From Magnetovibrio sp. (GTDB lineage Bacteria; Pseudomonadota; Alphaproteobacteria; Rhodospirillales; Magnetovibrionaceae), in NCBI GenBank assembly GCA_028281525.1, contig JANQJR010000063.1, forward strand, positions 1 to 64,000: a stretch of 64,000 nucleotides of DNA, read 5' to 3'. Below are positions 1 through 7,497 of this stretch, one piece after another. Position numbers and translations under genes: made by a program. The notes beneath the pieces were generated by a model. That model made no database searches. It was given only the letters and a program-made list of their open reading frames with translations, and had not been told where the DNA came from. The number at the start of each line of letters is the position of its first letter. Position 1 is the stretch's first letter.

Positions 1-1
1 G

Positions 2-328
2 GCTCCCGTCGCCATCGACTGCAACGACGTTACCATGGTGTGGTCCGACAAGAATAATAAATGGGTGACCATGGGGGGCAAAGGCGTCGATATCGGCAGT
101 GGCAGTACGATCTGGATGGTCGGCACGGCCAAAGTTCCATACGAATGGGCCGATAACCGCTGGAATGGTCACGGCGGTTGCTTTAGACGCATCGATGTCG
201 ATCCCGACAACCACGCATGGGTCATCGGCTGCAAGAATAACCATATCTCCCGCTGGACCGGTACGGAGTGGGTCGAGGTGCCGGGCGACGCCCTGGACAT
301 TGCCTTGGACCCGAGAAAGAAACAGTAG
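2..328 (+). CDS. Tectonin-like beta-propeller protein, 3' end only
   Basis: The reading frame is open from base 2, so this is the C-terminal end of a larger gene that starts outside the window; the ATG at 35 is probably internal. The visible residues alternate short strands with glycine and tryptophan turns (GVDIGSGSTIWMVG, then HAWVIGCKNNHISRWTG and VEVPGDALDIALDP). This pattern of about 35 residues resembles tectonin / 'VDIGVGADGSVWALG' propeller blades, which bind sugars or other surface ligands in known members. Only about two blades are visible. It lies in the accessory-looking left edge of the window. Family call is tentative and the function is unknown. Confidence 0.5.
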   Translation, partial: APVAIDCNDVTMVWSDKNNKWVTMGGKGVDIGSGSTIWMVGTAKVPYEWADNRWNGHGGCFRRIDVDPDNHAWVIGCKNNHISRWTGTEWVEVPGDALDIALDPRKKQ

Positions 329-470
329 CCCTTTTCAAGAAACGTTCAGCTCCTTCCCATGGGGAGGGCTTGAACGGCCTCTTGGGCTTTCCGTGTTGGT
401 GTGTGGCCAAAGACGACTTGAGCCAGGGGCGATCCGGACAGCGACGCTTGACCTTGACGAGGAGGACACC

Positions 471-1004
471 ATGCAAAGGAAAGCAAGGTCAACGTTAACA
501 ACCGCCAGCTTTTTGATGATCGTAACCGTTTTTTCCACGGGTCATGCGGTGGCGGAGGAAATCTCTCCTGTACTCATTGGATGGCCATGGCACGTTGAAA
601 TCGATGCAGGGCGCTTTCATGTCGATGGCGAAGAGGTTCCGTCCGGCTGTTTGCAGCGTCTCATGACGGAGCCGAACCGCCGCGACATCATTCAATCCGT
701 CTATCTGACCGGGTCTTCAGTTCAGGGGTGCATGACGGACAGTGGTCCGGGCGAAGAGGTGAGCTATTCCATCCTTTCCCAACACATGGATAACATTTTC
801 CAACATGAGAATAATGTTTCCCAACAGGGCAGTAAGATTTCTCGACATGAAAATAATATTTTTGTCGTTGAGGTCTGCAAAAGCGCCAATAATCCCGAGG
901 GAGAGTTTTGCAATGAACTCATCTTAGAACTTCGCGCCCGCTCTTATCGTGTGGGCGATGAGGTCAAAGAAGTTCTCGTCCTTGTAAAGCTCGGCCAAAA
1001 ATAA
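471..1004 (+). CDS. Small secreted hypothetical protein
   Basis: I chose the ATG at 471, not the long upstream extension of the ORF, because a GAGGAGG-type ribosome-binding site lies a few bases upstream and the first ~28 residues form a clear signal peptide (basic start, hydrophobic TASFLMIVTVF, AVAEE cleavage region). The mature protein is about 150 residues with four cysteines that could form two disulfides. An internal imperfect repeat, FQHENNV / RHENNIF, sits near residue 110. I do not recognise the family. The gene is less GC-rich than its neighbours, and its last ~80 bases overlap the convergent gene on the minus strand. Probably periplasmic or exported; role unknown. Confidence 0.6.
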   Translation: MQRKARSTLTTASFLMIVTVFSTGHAVAEEISPVLIGWPWHVEIDAGRFHVDGEEVPSGCLQRLMTEPNRRDIIQSVYLTGSSVQGCMTDSGPGEEVSYSILSQHMDNIFQHENNVSQQGSKISRHENNIFVVEVCKSANNPEGEFCNELILELRARSYRVGDEVKEVLVLVKLGQK

Positions 1005-1295
1005 TGTGGTTTCAGGCGGAGGTTTGCGTTTGTCCACCATGATGTCGGCGCTGCCGGTCGGGCCCGGGGTCAGACGAAAGGTTTTCGGCACGGCGCGCAG
1101 TTTCTTCTCGTCCACTTCGATGCGCGCGATTATCTCCCAAGCACCGTTTGCCAGATCGATTGGAGCATCGACGGGATAGACGCGGTGTTCGCTCTTGGTG
1201 AACGCGTAGGTCTCACCGACCGTCAGGCCCGCCTCGTCGAGGCCCTGATGCGGCCGTAATCTCAAGATGTAGTTGAACTCGCAGCGGAACCCCAT
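924..1295 (-). CDS. Conserved hypothetical protein (DUF2584-like)
   Basis: The ATG at 1295 has a good GAGAGGA Shine-Dalgarno five bases upstream, so I prefer it to the TTG used by the ORF track. The 123-residue product starts GFRCEFNYILRLRP and continues with GETYAFTKSEHRVYPVDAPIDLA. This looks like a small family in which a cytosolic protein states a value or unit-like beta fold (DUF2584-like), but I recognise it only from memory. No signal peptide or membrane segment is present. The 3' end overlaps the convergent secreted-protein gene by about 80 bases. Function unknown. Confidence 0.6.
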   Translation of the reverse strand: MGFRCEFNYILRLRPHQGLDEAGLTVGETYAFTKSEHRVYPVDAPIDLANGAWEIIARIEVDEKKLRAVPKTFRLTPGPTGSADIMVDKRKPPPETTLFLAELYKDENFFDLIAHTIRAGAKF

Positions 1296-1462
1296 GCTTC
1301 CTCTCCCCAATGGTAGCGGATGAACATTTTCGGAACCCGGAAGGCAAAACCTTCAGTGGATAAATCGTAAGATGTTTCTCAAATAGGGGTCAAGAAATAG
1401 CAGCCCACGGCACTATTGGCGGACTTGGTGATGGCGGCGGTTGCTAACCACCCCAAGAACTA

Positions 1463-1486
1463 GTCCGCTTCTGGCTAGAAGCGGAC
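1463..1486. repeat. Perfect 10-bp inverted repeat
   Basis: GTCCGCTTCT and AGAAGCGGAC flank a 4-base loop (GGCT). There is no T-run on either side, so it does not look like a terminator. Hairpins of the type GTCCGCTTC...GAAGCGGAC recur, to my memory, in alphaproteobacterial intergenic regions, which would make it a dispersed repeat. Confidence 0.5.
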
Positions 1487-1619
1487 ATACGAAGCGCAAT
1501 CTGAAAAGGTCTGCTATGGAGGGCTAACCGGTCGTAAAACGGCAAAAATCACCAAAAAACGCGTTCGAAATGCAAAACCGGCCAACATGCTGATTTTCCA
1601 GGATATTGACCGGATTTGG

Positions 1620-1673
1620 TGACAGGCTAAGGCGTCGTTGTGACATTCTAAAGCCACTTATGACAAACTAAAG
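1620..1673 (-). mobile_element. Putative Tn7/Tn5053-type transposon end: three TGACA-n2-CTAA repeats
   Basis: Three direct repeats, TGACAGGCTAAGG (1620), TGACATTCTAAAG (1641) and TGACAAACTAAAG (1661), are spaced 21 and 20 bases apart, about two helical turns. Read on the minus strand the outermost one begins TGTCATAAG. Arrays of short transposase-binding sites with a TGTCA-type terminus are known at the ends of Tn7, Tn5053/Tn402 and CAST elements (TnsB/TniA sites). No transposase gene is visible in the window, so this is inferred to be one end of an element extending to the left, or a remnant. Confidence 0.4.
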
Positions 1674-1691
1674 AAAAACCGACAACAACAA

Positions 1692-1715
1692 AAAGGCTCC
1701 CGAATGGGAGCCTTT
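1692..1715 (-). terminator. Intrinsic terminator after tRNA-Gln
   Basis: A 10-bp perfect stem (AAAGGCTCCC / GGGAGCCTTT, loop GAAT) lies just downstream of the tRNA on the minus strand and is followed in that direction by TTTTTG. Confidence 0.8.
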
Positions 1716-1720
1716 CATTT

Positions 1721-1795
1721 TGGCTGGGGCGGTAGGATTCGAACCTACGGTACACGATACCAAAAACCGTTGCCTTACCACTTGGCCACGCCCCA
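1721..1795 (-). tRNA. tRNA-Gln (anticodon TTG)
   Basis: The minus strand reads TGGGGCGTGGCCAAGTGG and folds as a standard cloverleaf. The acceptor stem TGGGGCG pairs with CGCCCCA, the anticodon loop is TTTTGGT with anticodon TTG, the T-loop is TTCGAAT, and CCA is encoded. The sequence closely follows bacterial tRNA-Gln. A terminator follows directly, so it is probably transcribed alone. The putative transposon end lies about 50 bases beyond its 3' side. Confidence 0.97.
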
Positions 1796-1905
1796 CCAGA
1801 GTTCCCTTTCGGGATGGTGTGCGGGGGAAAATAAGCGGTTCCGCGCGCGGGCGCAAGCGGGGAATGACAGAAATTTGAAGCCGGGGCGGGCATGGGTGCG
1901 CGGGC

Positions 1906-2913
1906 CTAGAAATCCACTGGCGCGTCCAGCAATTCCGCCGCTTCCACCCACCACCCGGGGTGCGCCGCGGCGAGCCGCCCGGCGGCGGCCAGGGCCTCGG
2001 GTATTCGGGTGAACAGGCCGAAACAGGTCGCGCCGGAGCCGCTCATGCGCGCCAACAGGCAACCATCTTGCGCCGCCAACGCGTCCAATACGTCCTGGAT
2101 GACGGGTTCCAGCGCAATCGCCGGAGCCATGAGATCGTTGTGCCGCCCGGCCAGGATTTCGGCGAAGTGCGCCGCATCGCGGGGGTGGCCCTGGAACCGT
2201 GCGGGGTTGGAAAAATTCTCTCCTTGGGCCTCGGCACGCGCCCTGAAGACGCCGGGGGTCGAAACCGCTACGCCGGGATTGGCCAGAACCAGCCAGGCGT
2301 GGGGCAGGTGGGGGGCGAGTTCGAGTTTTTCCCCAATCCCGCCCATAAATACCGGGCGGTCCGCCAGGCACACCGGCACGTCCGCACCCAGCTCCAAGCC
2401 GATCGCGCCCAGAAGATCGGCGTCGAGATCATCTCGCCACACCTTAAACAGGGTGGAAAGCGCACGCGCGGTGTCCACATCGTCGGCGACGTCGTGGGCG
2501 ACATGGTGGATATCGTCGTCGTGCAGCTCGATTCCCCAAAAGGTGTAGAGTGCGAGCAACGCCGCCGCCGCGTCCGCCGAACCGCCACCGATGCCGGACG
2601 CCACCGGCAGGTTCTTTTCCAAAACGATGTGGGCGTTTGGCGCAACGCCCGCGTGAGCCGCCAACGCGCGCGCGGCGTGGAGCACCAAGTTGTTTTCCGA
2701 ATCATCGTTTAAGTCTTGGGCGAAAGGCCCGATGAGTTCCAGGCTCAAACCGCCCTGTCCCGCACTGACGGTGAGGGTGTCGCCGATATCGGCGAACGCC
2801 ACCAGGCTATCGAGCTCATGATAGCCGTCGTCGCGCTGGCCCGTGACGTGAAGGTAGAGGTTGATCTTGGCGCGTGCTTTGCGGGTGACGGACTTGGGCG
2901 GAGAAACGGGCAT
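1906..2913 (-). CDS. ispE: 4-diphosphocytidyl-2-C-methyl-D-erythritol kinase
   Basis: Cytosolic GHMP-family kinase that phosphorylates CDP-methylerythritol in the MEP isoprenoid pathway. The N-terminal AKINLYLHVTG motif, the ATP-binding loop PVASGIGGGSADAAAAL, and the C-terminal MSGSGATCFGLF motif are all present. I use the ATG at 2913 (MPVSPPKS) because it sits about ten bases after the stop of the upstream TPR gene; the ORF track's 2946 start would overlap that gene. At about 335 residues it is longer than the usual ~285. The extra length is an acidic, His/Asp-rich insertion (ELHDDDIHHVAHDVADDVD) ahead of the conserved GADVPVCL segment. It forms an operon with the TPR gene. Confidence 0.93.
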   Translation of the reverse strand: MPVSPPKSVTRKARAKINLYLHVTGQRDDGYHELDSLVAFADIGDTLTVSAGQGGLSLELIGPFAQDLNDDSENNLVLHAARALAAHAGVAPNAHIVLEKNLPVASGIGGGSADAAAALLALYTFWGIELHDDDIHHVAHDVADDVDTARALSTLFKVWRDDLDADLLGAIGLELGADVPVCLADRPVFMGGIGEKLELAPHLPHAWLVLANPGVAVSTPGVFRARAEAQGENFSNPARFQGHPRDAAHFAEILAGRHNDLMAPAIALEPVIQDVLDALAAQDGCLLARMSGSGATCFGLFTRIPEALAAAGRLAAAHPGWWVEAAELLDAPVDF

Positions 2914-2923
2914 GTTTGCCCCG

Positions 2924-4642
2924 TTATTCCTGGGTAGCGGCGTCAAGACCGACTGCGAGTTTGCGCTCGATCAGCTTGAGCAGCTTTTCGTCCGTTTCGA
3001 GCGTTCTGGCCCGTTCCCATTGGAACCGCGCTTCGCGTTTGCGCCCGACCTGCCACAGGGCATCGCCCAAGTGGTCATTGATGACCGGGTCGGCGGGGCG
3101 CAGCATCACCGCGCGCTCCAATTTCGTGACCGCTTTGTCGAACTGTTCCAACCGGTATAGGCCCCAGCCCAGGCTGTCGACGATGTAGCCGTCGCGGGGG
3201 CGCAGCTCCACCGCCTTTTCGATCATTTTAAGCGCCCGCTCCAGATGCATGCCCTGGTCAATCCATGAATAGCCCAAATAGTTGAGCACCAGGGGTTGGT
3301 CGGGTTCGAATTCCAACGCCTTGAGGAAATCCGCTTCGGCCTTGGGCCATTGTTGGGTCTGTTCGTAGGAGATACCGCGGGCGTAATAGATCGGCCAATG
3401 GCGGTGTTCGGGCTTGTCCAGGCGGTCCAGGGCGTCACTGTAAGCCACAATGGCTTCCTCGAAACGCTCATGGCGGCGCAGCACCCGACCCTTTTCGACC
3501 AAGGCGGTTTCTTGCTTGGGCCGTTCGCGCGCCAGAGTTTCGTAGAGCCGAATGGCCGCGTCGGTCCTGTCCATCCGGTCCAGGTTGTCGGCCAGCTGCA
3601 GCCGCGCGTTCCAACTGAGCGGAGAGGATTTCGCAATGCGCTCGTAAATGGCGGCGGCTTCGCTATGGCGGCCTTCGCTTTCGCGCGCGGCGGCGACCAC
3701 CATCTTCGCCGGTTCCAAGTCCGGACGCAGGAACAACGCCAAGTGCGCCAGCACCAAAACCCGGTCGTCGCCCGACTGGCTTTGCAAAACGCGGGCGATG
3801 TTGAACAGGCCTTCCGCCGCCCCCTCCTGAGGGGTGGTTACAGCCAATTTCGCGCGTTTCTTGGTTTTGAGGCGTTTTTCCAGCGCCGCCAGCATCGCGA
3901 GGCCCGCAAGATCGCTTTCGTTGGCGAATTTCTCATACAGTTCGCGGGCTTTGGCGGTTTCCCCGGTGTGTTCATAGTGCCGCCCCAGCAATTCCACCAG
4001 ACGCAAGGACATACCGGAATCCTGCAAAACGCGAAGGTAGTGCTGTTCAGCTTGCTGCCGATCTCCCATCATGTCGTACATCGAGGCCAGCAGGTAATTG
4101 CGCAGGATCGGCTGGCTCTTGTTGGTTTCTTCCAGGGCTTCGAGCGCGCCTTCCAAATCGTTCTGGCCGATTTGGGCCCAGGCCACCAGGGGCGGGTAGA
4201 GTAAACCCGGCAGGCTGGTCTGCCTGTCCTTGAGCAGTTCGCCGACGTTTTCATACTTGCCGATTTTAAGGGCGTGCACCGCGCGCAGCAGGTTGGCGAA
4301 GGGGGCCTTGTCTCCCAGCGATTCAATTTTTTCGAGCGCGCCCAGCGCATCGCCGATGCGCCCCTCTGTCAACGACAGGAAGTAGATGCGCCGGTACAGA
4401 TCGGATGTCACCATTTGGGTGTCCGTGGCGGCGGTGGCATAGAAGGACAGGGCGTTGGCGTCTTCGCCCACCTGTTCGGCATGGCGTCCCGCCAGATAGT
4501 GCCCAGCGGCGCTTTGGCCCAACTCAGTTGCGGCGGCTTTGACCTCGCTGGCTGGTGCGGGTGTGGACAGGGCGAAAACCGCACCGGTCAGTGCGGTGAG
4601 CATCAAGCGAGGCGGGGGAAAGCGGAATGTAAACACGGACAT
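2924..4642 (-). CDS. Tetratricopeptide-repeat protein, exported
   Basis: The 572-residue product starts with a signal-peptide-like stretch (LMLTALTGAVFALSTPAPAS) and then consists almost wholly of TPR-type helix pairs. Typical repeat signatures include AIRLYETLARERPKQ, AIVAYSDALDRL and LERALKMIEKAVELRPRDGYIVDSLGWGLYRLEQFDKA. Such proteins act as scaffolds in the periplasm or outer envelope. It lies directly upstream of ispE, ten bases away, an arrangement I associate with Rhodospirillales. No catalytic domain is visible, and the binding partner cannot be inferred. Confidence 0.85.
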   Translation of the reverse strand: MSVFTFRFPPPRLMLTALTGAVFALSTPAPASEVKAAATELGQSAAGHYLAGRHAEQVGEDANALSFYATAATDTQMVTSDLYRRIYFLSLTEGRIGDALGALEKIESLGDKAPFANLLRAVHALKIGKYENVGELLKDRQTSLPGLLYPPLVAWAQIGQNDLEGALEALEETNKSQPILRNYLLASMYDMMGDRQQAEQHYLRVLQDSGMSLRLVELLGRHYEHTGETAKARELYEKFANESDLAGLAMLAALEKRLKTKKRAKLAVTTPQEGAAEGLFNIARVLQSQSGDDRVLVLAHLALFLRPDLEPAKMVVAAARESEGRHSEAAAIYERIAKSSPLSWNARLQLADNLDRMDRTDAAIRLYETLARERPKQETALVEKGRVLRRHERFEEAIVAYSDALDRLDKPEHRHWPIYYARGISYEQTQQWPKAEADFLKALEFEPDQPLVLNYLGYSWIDQGMHLERALKMIEKAVELRPRDGYIVDSLGWGLYRLEQFDKAVTKLERAVMLRPADPVINDHLGDALWQVGRKREARFQWERARTLETDEKLLKLIERKLAVGLDAATQE

Positions 4643-4688
4643 GGGGTGAGTTTAGCTCCCCCCTGTCCGCCCCGCAACAAGGCCTGCG

Positions 4689-6326
4689 TTACATATTCGG
4701 GTAATTGGGCCCGCCCGCGCCTTCCGGCGTGACCCAGACGATATTCTGGGTTGGGTCCTTGATGTCGCAAGTTTTGCAGTGCACGCAGTTCTGGGCATTG
4801 ATTTGCAGGCGCTTTTCGCCTTCCGGCCCGCCTTCCACATCGACGAATTCGTAGACCCCCGCCGGACAAAAACGCTGCTCCGGCCCATCATAGAGCACCA
4901 AGTTGGTGTTCACCGGCACGTCCGGGTCCTTGAGCGTCAGGTGGCACGGTTGGTCTTCTTCGTGGTTGGTGTTGGAAATGAAGACCGAACTCAACTTGTC
5001 GAAAGTGATCTCGCCGTCGGGCTTGGGATAGTCGATTTGCATCGGTTTTTGCGCCCGCTGGAGCTGATCGTGGTCGGAATGGTTCTGGAACGTCCACGGC
5101 GCGCGCCCACGGAATAAATAGGTGTCGAGGGCGGAGTACGCGATGCCCAGCCACAAGCCCTTGTGGAACGACGGGCGGATGTTGCGGGCTTTGTAGAGTT
5201 CCGACCACAGCCACGATTTTTTGAGGCTTTCGGGATAGGCGTTCAGTTCCGCGGGCGCATCCACGCCCCAGTTCTGGACGATGGCGTCGGCGCATTCGAT
5301 CGCCGATTTCATCGCGGTGTGCGAGCCCTTGATGCGCGGCACGTTCATGAACCCCGCCGATGCGCCGACCAGCGCGCCGCCCGGAAACACCAGTTTAGGA
5401 ATCGACTGGAAGCCGCCTTCGTTGAGCGCGCGCGCGCCATAGGCCACGCGCCGTCCACCCTCGAAAATGGGGCGAATCTTCGGGTGGGTCTTGAAGCGCT
5501 GCATTTCATCGAACGGCGAGAGATAAGGGTTGGTGTAATCGAGTCCTACGATGAAGCCCACCGCCACCAAATTCTCGCCCAGGTGATAGAGGAAGGAACC
5601 GCCATAGACGTCGGACGTCAGCGGCCAACCCACGGTGTGCACGACAGTGCCGGGTTTATGCTTATCGGGCTGGACTTCCCACAGTTCCTTGATGCCGATG
5701 CCGTACGTCTGCGGCTGCACGCCGTCGCGCAAGTTGAAGTGTTCCATCAACTGCTGGGACAGCGATCCCCGGCAACCTTCGGCGAAAACGGTGTAGGTGG
5801 CGTGCAACTCCACGCCGGGTTCGAAATTCGGCCCTTGCTCGCCGCCCGCCGTACGGCCCATGTCGCCGGTGGCGACGCCCTTCACCCTGCCGTCCTCGTG
5901 GAATAAGACCTCCGCCGCGGCGAAACCGGGAAAGACTTCGATCTCCAACGCCTCGGCCTGTTCACCCAGCCAGCGGGTCAGTTCGCCCAAGGAAATGACG
6001 TAGTTGCCCTCGTTGTGCATCTGCGGGGGTGTGGGCAGCTTGTAGGCGCCCTTTTCGGTCAGGAACACGAACTGGTCGTCGGTGACGGGCGTGTTCAAGG
6101 GCGCGCCCTTTTCCTGCCAGTCGGGGAACAATTCGTTCAGCGCGATGGGGTCGATCACCGCGCCGGATAGGATATGCGCGCCGATTTCGGAGCCCTTCTC
6201 CAACACGCACACGGAAATGTCCTTACCCGCCGCCTGGGCCTGCTGTTTGACGCGAATCGCCGCCGTCAGCCCCGCAGGGCCGCCGCCCACCACGACCACA
6301 TCGAATTCCATCGATTCCCGTTCCAT
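4689..6326 (-). CDS. Electron transfer flavoprotein-ubiquinone oxidoreductase
   Basis: Membrane-associated ETF-QO that takes electrons from reduced ETF (etfBA in this window) and passes them to ubiquinone. The N-terminus has the FAD-binding motif [14 protein letters not shown]. The C-terminal region carries the cysteines of the 4Fe-4S cluster (FCPAGVYEF, then [17 protein letters not shown]). The 545-residue length is normal, and the MERESMEFD start matches the family. The upstream divergent region carries inverted repeat A. It probably serves acyl-CoA dehydrogenases including the mcd product. Some annotations call this gene etfD or etfQO. Confidence 0.96.
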   Translation of the reverse strand: MERESMEFDVVVVGGGPAGLTAAIRVKQQAQAAGKDISVCVLEKGSEIGAHILSGAVIDPIALNELFPDWQEKGAPLNTPVTDDQFVFLTEKGAYKLPTPPQMHNEGNYVISLGELTRWLGEQAEALEIEVFPGFAAAEVLFHEDGRVKGVATGDMGRTAGGEQGPNFEPGVELHATYTVFAEGCRGSLSQQLMEHFNLRDGVQPQTYGIGIKELWEVQPDKHKPGTVVHTVGWPLTSDVYGGSFLYHLGENLVAVGFIVGLDYTNPYLSPFDEMQRFKTHPKIRPIFEGGRRVAYGARALNEGGFQSIPKLVFPGGALVGASAGFMNVPRIKGSHTAMKSAIECADAIVQNWGVDAPAELNAYPESLKKSWLWSELYKARNIRPSFHKGLWLGIAYSALDTYLFRGRAPWTFQNHSDHDQLQRAQKPMQIDYPKPDGEITFDKLSSVFISNTNHEEDQPCHLTLKDPDVPVNTNLVLYDGPEQRFCPAGVYEFVDVEGGPEGEKRLQINAQNCVHCKTCDIKDPTQNIVWVTPEGAGGPNYPNM

Positions 6327-6424
6327 GCGCCTTATGCTCCTGCTGTCTTTATTTGTTCGGGGTATCGCGTTTTCGCGTGCGTCCCAGTTTGTTGTGTAGC
6401 CCGCAATTAAACCTCACTTGGAAA

Positions 6425-6464
6425 ATTGCTGCAACTGCGAAATATATTTTTGCATCGCAGCAAT
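6425..6464. promoter_or_regulatory. Inverted repeat A between ETF-QO and uracil-DNA glycosylase
   Basis: Perfect outer arms ATTGCTGC and GCAGCAAT enclose the inner near-palindrome TGCGAAA...TTTTGCA. It lies about 100 bases upstream of the ETF-QO start and 37 bases before the glycosylase start, so it could control either. Its TGCrAAA half-sites resemble repeats B and C near etfB and ccr/ecm. Confidence 0.5.
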
Positions 6465-6488
6465 AGTTTCCTTCAAGCGCGGGGATGC

Positions 6489-6500
6489 TATGGTGCGGGC
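6489..6500 (+). promoter_or_regulatory. Possible -10 element of a leaderless promoter
   Basis: TATGGT ends six bases before the ATG at 6501, which would put the transcription start at or next to the start codon. No Shine-Dalgarno is visible. The same 14 bases, ATGGTGCGGGCATG, surround the ccrM start. Confidence 0.35.
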
Positions 6501-7379
6501 ATGGATTTGCACGACGACATGTTGGGCCACCCCGCCGACATCCTGGCTTGGTATCTGGATGCCGGCGTGGATGAGGCCATCGGGGAGGAGCCCTTGGACC
6601 GCTATGCCTTGGTTAAGGCGGCCCAGGCCCAGCGCACCGCCCAGGCGGAAGCGATGCTCAAAGAATCCCGCACCGAACAGGATGCGAAGCCGACCCCGCA
6701 AAAGCCGGGTCGGGGCACGCCCGCGCCTTCGCTTGCGCAAGTGCGCCCAGCGGATACCGGCGTGGGTGAGGAGGCGATGAAAAGCGCCGTGGACTTGGCG
6801 GGTGCGGCGAAATCCTTGGATGAGCTGCGCGAAGCCCTGGAAGGGTTTGATGGCTGTCCGTTGAAAAAGACCGCGATGAACTTGGTGTTCGGCGACGGTG
6901 ATCCGGATGCCCGCATCGTGTTCATCGGCGAGGCGCCGGGTGCGGATGAAGACCGCCAGGGCATTCCCTTTGTCGGCGCAAGCGGCCGATTGCTGGACAA
7001 GATGATCGGCTCTATCGGGCTCCAGCGCGCGGACGTATTCATCTCCAACACGGTGTTTTGGCGCCCGCCCGGCAACCGCACCCCCAACCAGGGCGAAATC
7101 GCGGTGTGTTTGCCGTTTGTGGAGCGGATCATCGAACTCATCGATCCTGCTGTCTTGATCACCGTGGGCGGACCCGCGACTCATTCTCTGTTGGCCCAGC
7201 AGGGCAGCGTGTCGCGGCTGCGTGGACGCTGGTTCACGTACGAGACCCCGCGCATGTCCCATCCCATCGCCGCCAGCGCGATCTATCACCCGGCCTATCT
7301 GCTGCGTACGCCCGCGCAAAAACGCCAAGCCTGGTCGGACATGCTGGGCATCAAGGCGAAGCTGGCGGAAAATCCCTAA
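6501..7379 (+). CDS. Family 4-like uracil-DNA glycosylase
   Basis: Removes uracil from DNA in base excision repair. The core has the family 4/5 layout: motif GEAPGADEDRQGIPFVG near residue 150, then WRPPGNRTP, and the late motif IYHPAYLLR. The first ~110 residues are a variable, proline-rich and charged arm absent from the ~200-residue archaeal and thermophile enzymes. Family 4 enzymes bind a 4Fe-4S cluster with four cysteines. Only two cysteines remain here (FDGCPLK and EIAVCLPF), so the cluster is probably lost or altered. The start at 6501 is preferred over the upstream in-frame codons; it may be leaderless. Divergent from ETF-QO. Confidence 0.88.
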   Translation: MDLHDDMLGHPADILAWYLDAGVDEAIGEEPLDRYALVKAAQAQRTAQAEAMLKESRTEQDAKPTPQKPGRGTPAPSLAQVRPADTGVGEEAMKSAVDLAGAAKSLDELREALEGFDGCPLKKTAMNLVFGDGDPDARIVFIGEAPGADEDRQGIPFVGASGRLLDKMIGSIGLQRADVFISNTVFWRPPGNRTPNQGEIAVCLPFVERIIELIDPAVLITVGGPATHSLLAQQGSVSRLRGRWFTYETPRMSHPIAASAIYHPAYLLRTPAQKRQAWSDMLGIKAKLAENP

Positions 7380-7497
7380 AACCGCCTGTCTATTGCCACA
7401 TTTGCCCGCAACACGTATAAGAAATATCAATATTTTGGGGTGAAGATGAACGCTGGATGAGCGTTCCTTTTCTTTGAGCGGAGTAGTTAAGAGCATT

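Larger units (their letters stand above)
1296..1690. other. Non-coding stretch with remnants of mobile DNA
   Basis: No convincing gene is present in these ~395 bases. The stretch holds a 10-bp perfect inverted repeat at 1463-1486 and three direct repeats near its right end (1620-1673). Base composition is lower in GC than the flanking core genes. I read it as the decayed edge of an inserted element lying between the accessory genes to the left and tRNA-Gln to the right. Confidence 0.5.

Noticed and set aside
99-470. N-terminal extension of the secreted protein ORF
   Set aside because: It overlaps the tectonin-like gene and lacks a ribosome site; the ATG at 471 has both a strong site and a signal peptide.
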